64,000 nucleotides of DNA from Bacillus aquiflavi (GCF_019915265.1 NZ_CP082780.1:930001-994000); one strand, 5' to 3'. Positions 39,503-48,422 are shown, numbered from the stretch's first letter. Notes: a model not told the origin generated them from the letters alone. Program-made: numbers and translations.

Positions 39503-40119
39503 GCCCGAAATATAAAAAAATAGCGCACCTTTATGGTGCGCACGACGAATAGTCAACTATGCTAGTTTTTTTCGGATAGTTGCCTATTTTGCACATGTGG
39601 CTTGGATATTTTCTGACTAAGGCATGTAGTTATGTAAAATCTCAGGTTATTGATGAAACGATAAATTTGGTAACTCCATCATCAGCTTCACCAGATATTT
39701 ATAAAAATCAATACCGTTACCGTTTGCTTTGGCTGTTTCAGCCAAACTTAAACAGATGGCATTCGCTTTGGCACCTGCTTCACTCACAGAAAAAAGCCGA
39801 CCAATAACATTTGGACGAATGGCATTTTCAGCGGGATTGTTATCAATTGCGACGTCCCCATGTTCCAGAAAGACCTTTAACTCAGATGTACGACTTAATG
39901 TATATTCAGCTGCTTTCGCTAAGGCATTTTTACCGAAGAAAGGTGAACGATCAATCCAATCGAAAAACTCATCGACGACGGGCTTTGCTTCTTGTTGGCG
40001 AACTTTGATACGTTCTTCTGAGGAAAGATGTTTGATTTTACGTTCGATGTGAAACAAACGATCACAATACTGAACGCCTATTCGTCCATTCTTACTATCG
40101 GCTTTCAGCCAATAGCGTC
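39499..40119 (-). mobile_element. IS66-family element a, truncated
   Basis: The left end GTAAGCCCGAA begins at 39499, followed by a GCGCACC/GGTGCGC hairpin (39523-39541) and the C-terminal part of tnpC. A second IS66 abuts it at 40120, and the N-terminal part of its transposase is nowhere in the window. The end sequence and hairpin closely parallel element b, so the two are related but not identical. Confidence 0.85.
39647..40119 (-). pseudogene. tnpC: IS66 transposase TnpC, C-terminal fragment (element a)
   Basis: The frame covers RRYWLKADSKNGRIGVQYCDRLFHIERKIKHL through VDEFFDWIDRSPFFGKNALAKAAEYTLSR and DNNPAENAIRP to LPNLSFHQ, the IS66 DDE C-terminal region with the catalytic Glu in NPAENAIRP. 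It is cut within RRYW by element b. Compared with element b it lacks about three residues after NPAENAIRPNVI and is otherwise in frame. Confidence 0.85.
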
Positions 40120-40216
40120 GTAAGCCCGAATTATAAATAAAATAAGCGCACCTTTTCGGTGCGCATGCCAAATAGCCGTCTGATCTTGTATTTTTTCAAA
40201 GAATGGACGGCTATTA

Positions 40217-41811
40217 CTATAGTTTGGCACAAGTGGCCTGAATATTTTTTGACCAGGGCAAATACTGATCCAGTATCTCAGGTTTCCGGTGAATGTCCAA
40301 CGTGGGCAAGTCCGTCAACAGCTTTTTGACATATTCATAGAAATCTATGTCGTTGGACTTGGCCGTTTCAGCGAGGCTCAGGCAAATTGCATTAGCTCGC
40401 GCACCGGCTTCACTGACGGAAAACAGCCAGTTTTTGCGCCTAATCACATTGGGACGAATCGCATTTTCGGCCGGATTATTATCGACTTCGATGCGGTCAT
40501 CAGATAAAAAGGCCCGCAGACCTTCGGTTCTACTAAGTGTGTAATCTGCTGCTTTCGCCAAGGCACTCTTCCCGAAGAACGGAGACGTATCGATCCATTG
40601 GAAGAATGCTTCCACGAGAGGCTTGGAATGCTTTTGGCGTTGTTTCCGGAGCTTTCCGGGAGGAAGGTGCTTGAACTTCCGTTCCAATCGATATAATTGG
40701 TCACAAAAATCAACACCCTTTTGGCCGTTTTTGCTTTCTGCCTTTAGCCAATAACGGCGAACATGCGCCCAGCAGTTGGCGAACTGTACATGGGGCAGAT
40801 GGCCGTAGGCGGAATACCCGTCACAGATCATGGTTCCTTTAAATCCTTTCGTGAAGCTTTCGAGGACAGATCTTCCGCGTGAAAGGGCGCTTTGGAACAG
40901 GATCATAACAGGACCTTGGCTTGGCACCGTGCGATACATCCAATTGTAGGCATTTGTCTGGCCGGACTTTCCGTCCGACCGGTGAATCACTTTTGCATAG
41001 GTTTCATCTACATGTGTAGGACGGATTTGCTCATCATTAATGCCTTCATCCGGTCATACACCGGCATCAGCCAATCATGGGCCGCACGGATGACCCAGTT
41101 GGATAAATTCTTATCATTGGTTTCCAGCCCATAACGCATCCATTCATTTACCTGACGGTAAAGGGGCACATATTGAATGAACTTATCATGCAATACTTTC
41201 GCCAAAACACTGGCACCGGCAAGGCTGCGTTGAATGGCAGGCTGAGGGGCATACCCCCGTTTTACTTGTGCGGGCAAAGAGACATCCTGTTTACACACCT
41301 TGCATTCGTAGGCATGTTCAATGTGCTGCACTTTTACCATTTTGGCGGGGATAAATTTTGCTTCCTCACGGACAATCGTGCTACCGATTTCCGTCATGTC
41401 GTGCCGGCAACACTCACAAATGGTTTGATCGGGGTGGTGATGGACGCATTCCACCTCCACATGGTCACACAAGGAATCGTTTCTCTTTTTCCTGGATTTC
41501 CTTCTGACAACAGTGTACGAAACAGTCTGTTGGCTTTGTTCTTCTGTGTGCTCAGAATCAGGAAAAGGGGAATCATCCTCATCAAACAGGGCTCCTTGCC
41601 CGTCGGGCGCATTATATCTGGATCTTTCCGTTTTGGATCCGTACAGGAGCTTGGTTAAGTGCTGAATTTGATGTGTCAAGGATTCAATCTGTTTAAACGA
41701 TTGATCCAGCTTTTGCGATAACTCTTGATTCTGTTGATTCGCAATAGATAATTGTTCTTTCAGTAATCGGATCATTTTTTCGGATTGCTGATCGCTTACC
41801 AAATCATTCAC
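40217..41811 (-). pseudogene. tnpC: IS66 transposase TnpC, frameshifted (element b)
   Basis: The N-terminal half (41811-41008) has a leucine-zipper start, the zinc-finger stretch CECCRHDMTEIG...CKVCKQDVSLP and the helical domain RSLAGASVLAKVLHDKF. The C-terminal half (to 40217) has ANCWAHVRRYW and the catalytic Glu in NPAENAIRP. Around 41008 the expected LHVDETYAKVIHRSDG is interrupted: the DNA reads CAC-AT-GTAGATGAAACC, an extra AT that creates a stop. The first catalytic Asp therefore lies out of frame and the transposase is probably inactive. Confidence 0.88.
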
Positions 41812-41875
41812 CTCTTTCCGTTCGACTTCGCTCTTTCCATTATAACGAGTTCGAATAGCAGATGAAAGATGAATG

Positions 41876-42172
41876 TTAAAACGAGCCTTTTAGCGAAGGC
41901 TGAATCGCCTTTGGCTGTTGAATGGACAACCCTTCGAGCAACCAGCGAAGCTCTTGCTGGGTTAAGTTCTTTACTTCCTGCTCGTTTCTTGGCCATTGTA
42001 GCTTTCCACTGTCAAGACGTTTATACAACATGGCGAAGCCATCTCCGTCAAAATACAAACATTTATACCGGTCCTTTTTCCAGCCGGCAAACAGAAAGAT
42101 GGAATCGCTGTACGGATCTAGCTCGAAAGAGTCTTGGATCAGCGCAGCCAAGCCGTCGATTCCTTTGCGCAT
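41876..42172 (-). CDS. tnpB: IS66 accessory protein TnpB
   Basis: The protein has MRKGIDGLAALIQDSFELDP, IFLFAGWKKDRYKCLYFDGDGFAMLYKRLDSGKLQWP, the conserved core of IS66 Orf2/TnpB. The frame continues upstream through TSVQNIYIICGKTD without an ATG until about 42220. An ATG overlapping the tnpA stop lies in a different frame, so the natural start may have been lost or may be non-canonical. Confidence 0.8.
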   Translation of the reverse strand: MRKGIDGLAALIQDSFELDPYSDSIFLFAGWKKDRYKCLYFDGDGFAMLYKRLDSGKLQWPRNEQEVKNLTQQELRWLLEGLSIQQPKAIQPSLKGSF

Positions 42173-42226
42173 ATCGGTTTTCCCGCAAATGATATAGATA
42201 TTTTGGACACTGGTAGGAATCCTGTC

Positions 42227-42415
42227 TCATAGCTGGATCAGCTCCCTCATGATCGTTTGGATGATGCGCTCCTCTACGCCATTTTGGAAGGTGATTTCGG
42301 CATTTTCCAGTTTAATGGTACAAAGACCGCTGGAATTTGGGGAAACGTTTGGTAGGCTCGCTTTTTGTATGGGATGTAATGTGACGGGGACGATGGTTAA
42401 TGGTTTTTTCGGCAT
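42227..42415 (-). CDS. tnpA: IS66 accessory protein TnpA
   Basis: The short protein of about 62 residues reads MPKKPLTIVPVTLHPIQKAS...GLCTIKLENAEITFQNGVEERIIQTIMRELIQL, the typical C-terminal region of IS66 Orf1/TnpA. A GGAGGTGC site precedes ATG 42415. Its TGA overlaps the ATG region of tnpB, the usual coupling in this family. Confidence 0.75.
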   Translation of the reverse strand: MPKKPLTIVPVTLHPIQKASLPNVSPNSSGLCTIKLENAEITFQNGVEERIIQTIMRELIQL

Positions 42416-42584
42416 TAAGAAAGCACCTCCTTTGGTTGATACATTGATCATACTAGGAGATGCTCCGTCATAATATGCGTTGTTTGATTGGGGGCTTACA
42501 ATGTTCACCACTTTTCGTCCATTTTCGTACTCCTATTATAATCATTTTAAACCTTGAAATATTCATGATTATAAAATTAAAAAG

Positions 42585-42625
42585 CAAGCACTTGATTGTT
42601 TAAAGACATCAAGTGCTTTTATTTT
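42585..42625 (+). terminator. Hairpin between IS66 and the second toxin copy
   Basis: GCACTTGAT pairs with ATCAAGTGC around an 11-base loop and is followed by TTTTATTTTT. It probably belonged to a gene lost from this junction. Confidence 0.75.
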
Positions 42626-42637
42626 TACGTTGAATTC

Positions 42638-42769
42638 ATGAATGACGATATGAATAGTGATTTAATTGACCAATTGAAGGCTATCCATCAAGGTGGTAAA
42701 GTATTACTTGAAAACATGAAAGAAGTAGATGAGAAAATTAGTGCAAAAATTGGAAGTGGCTCATCATGA
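42638..42769 (+). pseudogene. 3' fragment of the YwqI/YxiC-like gene (second copy)
   Basis: The frame MNDDMNSDLIDQLKAIHQGGKVLLENMKEVDEKISAKIGSGSS repeats the last 43 residues of the protein at 37215 with four differences (M/R, V/A, L/I and E/D). The 5' two thirds are absent. It marks the left edge of the duplicated segment and overlaps the second toxin ATG exactly as in copy 1. Confidence 0.85.
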
Positions 42770-43985
42770 AACGAGATCTGCAAATAAATTATGGTGTTTT
42801 AGATGAGATTATCGAGCAACTCCGACAATACCAATACAATCTAGAAACAACGGAGGAATCGCTCACGGATGTTTCCACTTATATTCAAACGAATAAAGGA
42901 AAAAGTATTGATGCTTGGGATGAAAGAATCACCGGTTCTAAAGAAAAAATAAAAGATTATCAAGCCCAAGTCGATGATCTCTTATCCTTATTTGAAAACT
43001 ATGTAGCTGATACAACGGCGTATATTTCTCCCATCGCAAGAAATGCCATGATGCGAGTAGATAGGAATGATATATGGTTTAATTTAAAGCAAATGGAGGG
43101 TGGAATTGCTAACAACGTACCCAAAGCATTAATGAAAACGTATGATTCTCCTACTTCCATTTTTAATTTTTTAGATGATCCAACAGACGCAGAAAAAGAG
43201 GCAAGTCGGATGAATCAATCTAAGATAGAAAATATTAGGAAAGACATCCAACAAACAAAAAACAGCCTCGAATATAAGATGGATGAACTATGGAATCTCT
43301 ACACCTCCAAGGTAAAAAAATTTGAAAATGTCGATGACGCATACAATGATAAAGCCGCAAATGTAAAATCTAAATATACAAACTTTTTCGAAGGCGTAGG
43401 GGACGTAGTTGAATGGGGATCAGAAAAAGTATGGGGCCTTGTTAAAGGGCTTGCCGTTGGTTTATATGAAATCGCAAAAGGCCTATTAACGCTTGTCCTT
43501 GATGCAGGAATCGTTGTCCTTTCCGATATCATTCCTGATATAATAGAACCAGAAGGATTAAAGCAAGCCGCCAATGATCGAGTGGAAATATATACAAGCA
43601 AACAATGAAACATATTATTAGTGATCCGATGAGTGTTGTAGAAAGTATCGGACAGACTGCTTTCGATGCAGCAGAAGACGAGGGTATCATGTATGTCACG
43701 GGTTTTGGATTGACTACATTTGTACCAGTGGTTGGCCAAGCAGGCAGAGGAGCAAAAGGAGTTTCCACATTAAAAGGAATTAGCAAAGGCTCAACTAAAA
43801 ATGTCCCAACAGAAATTTTAAAAGGCATCCTTACAGCAAGGATTTCCTAAAACAAAAAGTGACAACAGCCAAAATCGCATTAGGAAAGCAAAAGGTCCCT
43901 GTTTTCTATAAGGAAAAACTTGCGACTGATTCGGTGAATATCACCACCTTTTGGATGGAGATAAAACCCCTTAGTGAAGTTAGCC
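42766..43985 (+). pseudogene. LXG-type toxin, copy 2 (two frameshifts, C-terminus lost)
   Basis: Almost identical to copy 1, it is intact where copy 1 is broken (AACAGCCTCG near 43266). It carries an extra TA near 43590 (GAAATATATACAAGC versus GAAATATACAAGC) and lacks one C near 43831 (GGCATCCTTAC versus GGCATCCCTTAC). It ends at 43985, where an IS3 element begins, so the toxin domain after EIKPLSEVS is gone. The copy cannot be toxic as it stands but preserves an undamaged export domain. Confidence 0.88.
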
Positions 43986-44049
43986 TGATGTTAGACTCAA
44001 AAGTAGACACAGTTTATTATTAAAATAACTAATAATATGAGGTGTCCAA

Positions 44050-44331
44050 ATGAGCAGACAAACATTTGATGAAGATTTTAAAAGAAGTACAGTCCAAATG
44101 ATGATTGAACAAAACAAGTCGGTTGCCCAGACGGCTAGGGATCTGGATATTAGTCCAAATACCATTCACAATTGGAAAAAGAAATATGGTGAAGAGTTTA
44201 TTGAAGCTTCTTTTCCAAACATGACAGAAGCTCAACAATTAAAAGCAATGCAAAAACGGCTACGTGATCTTGAGGAGGAGAATGCAATCTTAAAAAAGGC
44301 TATGCACTTCTTCGTGAAAGACCATCGGTAA
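44050..44331 (+). CDS. IS3-family transposase OrfA
   Basis: The 93-residue protein has a helix-turn-helix (KSVAQTARDLDISPNTIHNWKKKYG) and a C-terminal leucine zipper (LKAMQKRLRDLEEENAILKKAM). It binds the element ends and also forms the N-terminal part of the OrfAB fusion. GAGGTG lies upstream of ATG 44050. The AAAAAAGG near 44292 is a probable -1 frameshift site. Confidence 0.9.
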   Translation: MSRQTFDEDFKRSTVQMMIEQNKSVAQTARDLDISPNTIHNWKKKYGEEFIEASFPNMTEAQQLKAMQKRLRDLEEENAILKKAMHFFVKDHR

Positions 44332-44369
44332 TTTTCTCATTCATCTATGAGAATCGCTTCATTTTCCGT

Positions 44370-45203
44370 GTGGAGAAGATGTGCAAGGTCATGAAGGTTT
44401 CCCGAAGCGGCTATCATAAATGGGTGGATCGCCCTGAAAGTGAAAAAGCAAAACGCCATAAAACTTTAGTTAAGCACGTTCATAAATCATATTTAGAATC
44501 CAGGGGATTTTATGGAAGTCCAAAGATTGCAAAAGACCTTGAAAGAAAAGGAGTGCCTGTCTGCCAAAAAACAGTAGCTCGTATCATGAAAGAAGAGAAT
44601 CTCCGGTCAAAGACAGTTAAAAAATATAAAGCGACTACCAATTCAAAGCATTCTCTTCCAGTCTACGAGAATAAGCTTAATCAAGAATTTAAAGTAGATG
44701 CACCGAATAAAGTATGGGTCGCTGATATCACTTATATTCCAACTTCAGAAGGCTGGCTCTATTTAGCAAGCGTAATGGATTTATTTTCTCGCAAAATTGT
44801 TGGCTGGTCCGTGGATAAGACAATGACAAAAGAGTTGGTGATTAACGCTCTGGATCGGGCATATAACCGCCAGAAGCCACCCCTTGGCTCTGTTCTTCAT
44901 CATTCAGATCGCGGCAGCCAATATTGTTCAAAAGATTATCAAAAGAAATTGACTAAGTATGAGATGGATATAAGCATGAGCAGAAAGGGAAACTGTTATG
45001 ATAATGCCTGCATTGAATCCTTTCATAGTGTGCTAAAGAAAGAACTTATCTATCTAACTAAATATAAGACGAGAGAACAGGCCAAAAAAGAAATCTATGA
45101 ATATATCGAAATATTCTATAATTCAAAAAGAATTCATTCGGCCAATGGATACCTTTCGCCGTCCGAATACGAACGTATGTACCTTAGTAAAGCTGCAAGT
45201 TAA
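44370..45203 (+). CDS. IS3-family transposase OrfB (DDE integrase)
   Basis: The integrase core is complete, with Asp in VWVADITYIP, Asp in HHSDRGSQYCS and Glu in DNACIESFHSVLKKE. The frame extends upstream without stops to about 44290 (LRERPSVIFSFIYENRFIFRVEKMCK), so the active enzyme is most likely an OrfAB fusion made by -1 frameshifting in orfA; GTG 44370 is only the first possible internal start. Nothing in it looks damaged. Confidence 0.9.
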   Translation: MEKMCKVMKVSRSGYHKWVDRPESEKAKRHKTLVKHVHKSYLESRGFYGSPKIAKDLERKGVPVCQKTVARIMKEENLRSKTVKKYKATTNSKHSLPVYENKLNQEFKVDAPNKVWVADITYIPTSEGWLYLASVMDLFSRKIVGWSVDKTMTKELVINALDRAYNRQKPPLGSVLHHSDRGSQYCSKDYQKKLTKYEMDISMSRKGNCYDNACIESFHSVLKKELIYLTKYKTREQAKKEIYEYIEIFYNSKRIHSANGYLSPSEYERMYLSKAAS

Positions 45204-45219
45204 CACAAGATACACTTTT

Positions 45220-45265
45220 CCTCTTCATTCAAGAACAGAAGTCATTCTGTTCTTGAATGAAGAGG
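45220..45265 (+). terminator. 21-bp perfect hairpin inside the IS3 element
   Basis: Arms 45220-45240 and 45245-45265 (CCTCTTCATTCAAGAACAGA and so on) are perfectly complementary with loop GTCA, 17 bases after the orfB stop. There is no T tract, so it may block read-through or extend the end structure rather than terminate classically. Confidence 0.6.
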
Positions 45266-45332
45266 CCACCAAGCGAAAGCGCGGTAGAGGATAAAAATCT
45301 AAAAAATTTGTGTCTACTTTATTGACCTAATA

Positions 45333-45562
45333 CCAAAGTAATTGAAGTAGATTTTATTGAGAAAGAAGAACTTTAAGAGTTATGAAATATTAAATTAATA
45401 TAATTCGTAAAAACATAATATGGGGCTTACTAGAGTTACTCATATTCTCTGCATAAAAAATGAACTATTCGTCACTGGATAGCCCCACAACAAAAAAGGA
45501 AACCTTGAAAGGCATTTAGCCAGACAAGGTTTTATTAACTATCAAATAGAATTATCTTTATC
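45333..45562. other. Junction between IS3 and the IS4 remnant
   Basis: The first 40 bases translate to KVIEVDFIEKEEL and a stop at 45376, the likely tail of a gene cut by the IS3 insertion, perhaps the alternative toxin or immunity gene of copy 2. The rest has no gene and may include the left end of the IS4 element. Confidence 0.45.
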
Positions 45563-46212
45563 ATGGACAAGAATACACTAATTACGTCATTTGGTAAATG
45601 GGTTTCACCAATAAATATTCAAAAGCTTTCTGAACTTGTTAAAGAACAAAAACAGAACTACTATACAAAGAAGTTTACAACGGAGTCTTATATTAAGCTT
45701 TTGCTTTTTGCCCAGCTTCATGAATATGAGAGCTTAGAAGAAATCAGTGATGCCCTTTTAGACGAAGACCTTCAGAAAATACTCGGATTTGAATCAATTA
45801 GTGCATCTCAGTTATCACGAAAGAACAATAATATCAATCCGCTCATTCTTTCTCATATGTTCTTGGATTTAGTGTGGAAAATTCAACATTATCACATGAA
45901 AAGTGAAAAGAGAATGCCACTAAAAATCATTGATTCGAGTACTCTACCACTCAACTTAACTAACTATCAATGGGCGAGGTTTCGTCAAACAAAAGCAGGT
46001 GTAAAACTACATTTGCGACTCGTGATCATGGATAAAAATGCTGTTTATCCAGAAAGAGATGTCATTACAACGGTAAAAGAACATGACCGAAATCAGCTTG
46101 AAGTTCTGGTAATGATAAAGAAGCCATGTATGTGTTTGAACGTGGCTATGTGGATTATGAACGATTCGATCGGATGACCGATGAAGGCTATTTTTTCGTG
46201 CGTGATTTTTGA
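45563..46212 (+). pseudogene. IS4-family transposase fragment
   Basis: The N-terminal DUF4372-like domain is intact (TKKFTTESYIKLLLFAQLHEYESLEEISDALLDEDLQ) and the DDE fold begins with the catalytic Asp in KIIDSSTLPL. A frameshift near 46112 moves the sequence from LEVLV into another frame that gives DKEAMYVFERGYVDYERFDRMTDEGYFFVRDF, followed by a stop. The last third of a normal transposase is absent. It marks the right edge of the accessory island. Confidence 0.85.
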
Positions 46213-46310
46213 TCATTGAAAGGATTAAAGTTTTACTTTAGTAATCTACATCTTGCTTTTCCATGATAAAATATAAATAACTAAAAATGGTTGGAGAGGG
46301 AAGTGGTTTT

Positions 46311-47186
46311 TTGTTAACACCAAAAAATACAGTAGTTGGATTTATTGGGACAGGTGTTATGGGAAAAAGTATGGCGGCGCACCTTTTAGCAGCCGGTTAT
46401 CCACTCGTCATTTATACGAGAACGAAAGAGAAGGCAAATGAGCTAATTAAAAGGGGAGCAAAATGGGTTTCATCGCCAAAGGAAATTGCCCAAAAAGCGA
46501 ATGTTGTCATTACGATGGTAGGCTTTCCTTATGATGTTGAGGAAGTTTATTTAGGGGAAAATGGTTTGATTCCTAATGGACAAGCCGGGAGTTATTTTAT
46601 TGATATGACGACTTCAACTCCTTCGTTAGCGACAAACATTTTTAATGAAGGAAAGAAAAAAGGAATACATACGTTAGATGCTCCAGTTTCTGGAGGAGAT
46701 ATTGGAGCTAAAGAGGCAAAGCTAGTGATTATGGTTGGAGGAGAGGAAGCTGATTTTAAGACGGTTACTCCATTGTTGGCCACTCTTGGAACGAATATTG
46801 TTTATCAAGGAAAAGCGGGGGCAGGCCAGCATACGAAAATGTGTAATCAAATTGCGATTGCCTCTAATATGATAGGAATATGCGAAGCAATTGTTTATGC
46901 TGAAAAAGCGGGACTTGATCCCGAAACATTTTTAAAAAGCATTTCCACAGGAGCAGCTGGAAGCTGGTCACTTTCAAACTTAGCACCCCGTATCATAAAT
47001 GGGGATTTTGCTCCAGGTTTTTATATTAAGCATTTTATAAAAGATATGAAAATTGCCATTGACGAAGCAGAAAAATTGGGAATTGAGCTTCCTGGTTTAT
47101 CAGTTGCAAAATCATTATATGAGCAATTGGCTGATAATGGAGAGGAAAATAGCGGAACACAAGCTCTTTATAAGTATTGGGCATAA
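46311..47186 (+). CDS. ykwC: 3-hydroxyisobutyrate dehydrogenase-family oxidoreductase YkwC
   Basis: The 291-residue beta-hydroxyacid dehydrogenase has the NAD(P) motif GFIGTGVMGKSMAAHLLAAGYP, the substrate motif DAPVSGGDIGAK and the catalytic Lys in GQHTKMCNQIAIAS. It closely resembles YkwC and would reduce or oxidise a small 3-hydroxy acid; the substrate is unknown. TTG 46311 is chosen because GGAGAGGG lies ten bases upstream; ATG 46287 precedes that site. A terminator follows. Confidence 0.85.
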   Translation: MLTPKNTVVGFIGTGVMGKSMAAHLLAAGYPLVIYTRTKEKANELIKRGAKWVSSPKEIAQKANVVITMVGFPYDVEEVYLGENGLIPNGQAGSYFIDMTTSTPSLATNIFNEGKKKGIHTLDAPVSGGDIGAKEAKLVIMVGGEEADFKTVTPLLATLGTNIVYQGKAGAGQHTKMCNQIAIASNMIGICEAIVYAEKAGLDPETFLKSISTGAAGSWSLSNLAPRIINGDFAPGFYIKHFIKDMKIAIDEAEKLGIELPGLSVAKSLYEQLADNGEENSGTQALYKYWA

Positions 47187-47193
47187 GTTGTTA

Positions 47194-47226
47194 AAAAGCC
47201 GGCTTGTTTCTAGTCCGGCTTTTATA
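47194..47226 (+). terminator. ykwC terminator
   Basis: AAAAGCCGG pairs with CCGGCTTTT across a 12-base loop, eight bases after the stop. Confidence 0.85.
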
Positions 47227-47285
47227 TTTTGAAAATAATAAAAACCCCTTTTAGTTCGAGTAAAAGGGGGGGGTGGTAAACAATA

Positions 47286-47489
47286 TTAATATCCGTAATC
47301 CCAATCTACCTCATCTTGACACCAAAATACAGGTGAAATAGAGCCAAATTCAACAGTTTTATTTTCAATTTTGCAGTTGCAATTTTCACATCCACATTTT
47401 TTTTTAATTTCTTCAAATACTGAACGATCAACATTTTCTAGGAAAGTAACTGTTTGGTCATCTTGAAATAGAACAGCTGTTCCCTTCAT
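47286..47489 (-). CDS. Small cysteine-rich hypothetical protein
   Basis: The 67-residue protein contains KKCGCENCNCKIE, a CxCxxCxC cluster that could bind a metal, and an acidic, aromatic C-terminus (FWCQDEVDWDYGY). No family is recognised. AAGAGGTG lies nine bases before ATG 47489. It is convergent with ykwC and has its own promoter region facing the RDD gene. Confidence 0.65.
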   Translation of the reverse strand: MKGTAVLFQDDQTVTFLENVDRSVFEEIKKKCGCENCNCKIENKTVEFGSISPVFWCQDEVDWDYGY

Positions 47490-47756
47490 TTTGTATCGCA
47501 CCTCTTTTAATGTATTTGTAAACTGTTTTGATTTTAGTTTACATATATCATTGTAGTGAGAAAAAAGTATTTCGTCTATGGGTTTGTGATAAAATTCACA
47601 AAATGATCACTTTGTCAAATAAATGGACAATTTGTTGTCGAAATTAAAATATGATCTAGTTCAAATTGCTTTGAAAATAATTGTTATATAAGTATTATTG
47701 AAATTGTCTTCGAGACACATTAAGATGAGTGTACAAACACAATTGGAGGCTTATAA

Positions 47757-48272
47757 ATGGATGTAAGTTTAGAGAAGCAAACAAACAATATTTCAAATTA
47801 CGGGGGTTTTTGGAGCCGGTTTGGCGCATATATGATTGATTCAATTATACTATCAATCCCGATTGGCATGATTAATTTGACTATTTTTATATTTTCTCTC
47901 GATTCTACTGGTATATTAGATGAATTTTTTTATTATGAAAGGTATTTAACTACTGCTGAGCAGGAAATAATTTTTTTTGCGATGTGGAAGGGGATTTTAT
48001 TTTGTGCTATCATTTCGATTCTTATTACGTGGCTTTATTATGCGGTAAGTCACTCTTCAAAATGGCAAGCAACGATAGGGAAGAAAATAGTTGGATTAAA
48101 GGTGACGGATTTAAATGGCGATAGAATCTCCTTCTGGAGGGCAACAGGAAGATGTTTCAGTAAATTGTTTTTATCTGGTTTTTTATTAATCGGCTATATG
48201 ATCGCTGCAATGACAGATAAAAAACAGGCCCTTCACGATCTTATTGCTAGGACAATTGTTTTACAAAATTAA
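47757..48272 (+). CDS. RDD-family membrane protein
   Basis: The 171-residue protein shows the RDD pattern: GGFWSRFGAYMIDSIILSIP with conserved Arg and Asp in helix 1, a central helix near ILFCAIISILITWLYYA, and TIGKKIVGLKVTDLNGDRISFWRATGRCFSKL with the second conserved Arg region. RDD proteins are small membrane proteins, some linked to Na+/H+ exchange; the role here is unknown. TTGGAGG precedes the ATG. Confidence 0.85.
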   Translation: MDVSLEKQTNNISNYGGFWSRFGAYMIDSIILSIPIGMINLTIFIFSLDSTGILDEFFYYERYLTTAEQEIIFFAMWKGILFCAIISILITWLYYAVSHSSKWQATIGKKIVGLKVTDLNGDRISFWRATGRCFSKLFLSGFLLIGYMIAAMTDKKQALHDLIARTIVLQN

Positions 48273-48349
48273 ACTGATTTGAATGAAACAAATAACGAAA
48301 AATATGCATAACCATTAAGAATAAAAGCGTTTTTAAAAAATGAGTTGAG

Positions 48350-48370
48350 ACAAAGTCAATATTTGAAGCG
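48350..48370 (+). repeat. Dispersed intergenic repeat, head fragment (copy D)
   Basis: ACAAAGTCAATATTTGAAGC matches the first 20 bases of copy B almost exactly, but the remaining 120 bases are missing and a terminator follows directly. Confidence 0.55.
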
Positions 48371-48384
48371 ATTCATTAAAAAAC

Positions 48385-48421
48385 GATAAAAGCTGGTTTC
48401 CGAGCTTTTATCTTTTTTTTT
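48385..48421 (+). terminator. Terminator after the RDD gene, target of a group II intron
   Basis: GATAAAAGCT pairs with AGCTTTTATC around eight bases and is followed by T9. The intron remnant starts two bases later. Confidence 0.9.
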
Positions 48422-48422
48422 G

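Larger units (their letters stand above)
40120..42499 (-). mobile_element. IS66-family element b, nearly complete
   Basis: The element runs from GTAAGCCCGAATTATAAA at 40120 to the inverted end GGGGGCTTAC at 42499. It carries tnpA, tnpB and tnpC in the usual order on the minus strand. A GCGCACC/GGTGCGC hairpin lies just inside the left end. The flanks (ATAGCGTC and AATGTTCA) do not form the 8-bp duplication expected of IS66, suggesting later rearrangement. Confidence 0.85.
43989..45332 (+). mobile_element. IS3-family insertion sequence, apparently intact
   Basis: The ends carry imperfect inverted repeats sharing AAGTAGACACA: left TTAGACTCAAAAGTAGACAC (43991) and right GTGTCTACTTTATTGACCTAA (ending 45330). 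Inside are overlapping orfA and orfB with an A6G slippery run, plus a 21-bp perfect hairpin after orfB. No convincing target duplication flanks it, consistent with a deletion at insertion that removed the toxin C-terminus. Confidence 0.88.

Noticed and set aside
40289-40544. Open frames on the plus strand across the IS66 transposase
   Set aside because: They are antisense to tnpC, have no ribosome binding sites and match nothing; the minus strand carries a recognisable transposase.
45097-45294. Plus-strand frame at the end of the IS3 element
   Set aside because: It overlaps orfB in another frame and spans the 21-bp hairpin, so it is a shadow of the transposase gene.
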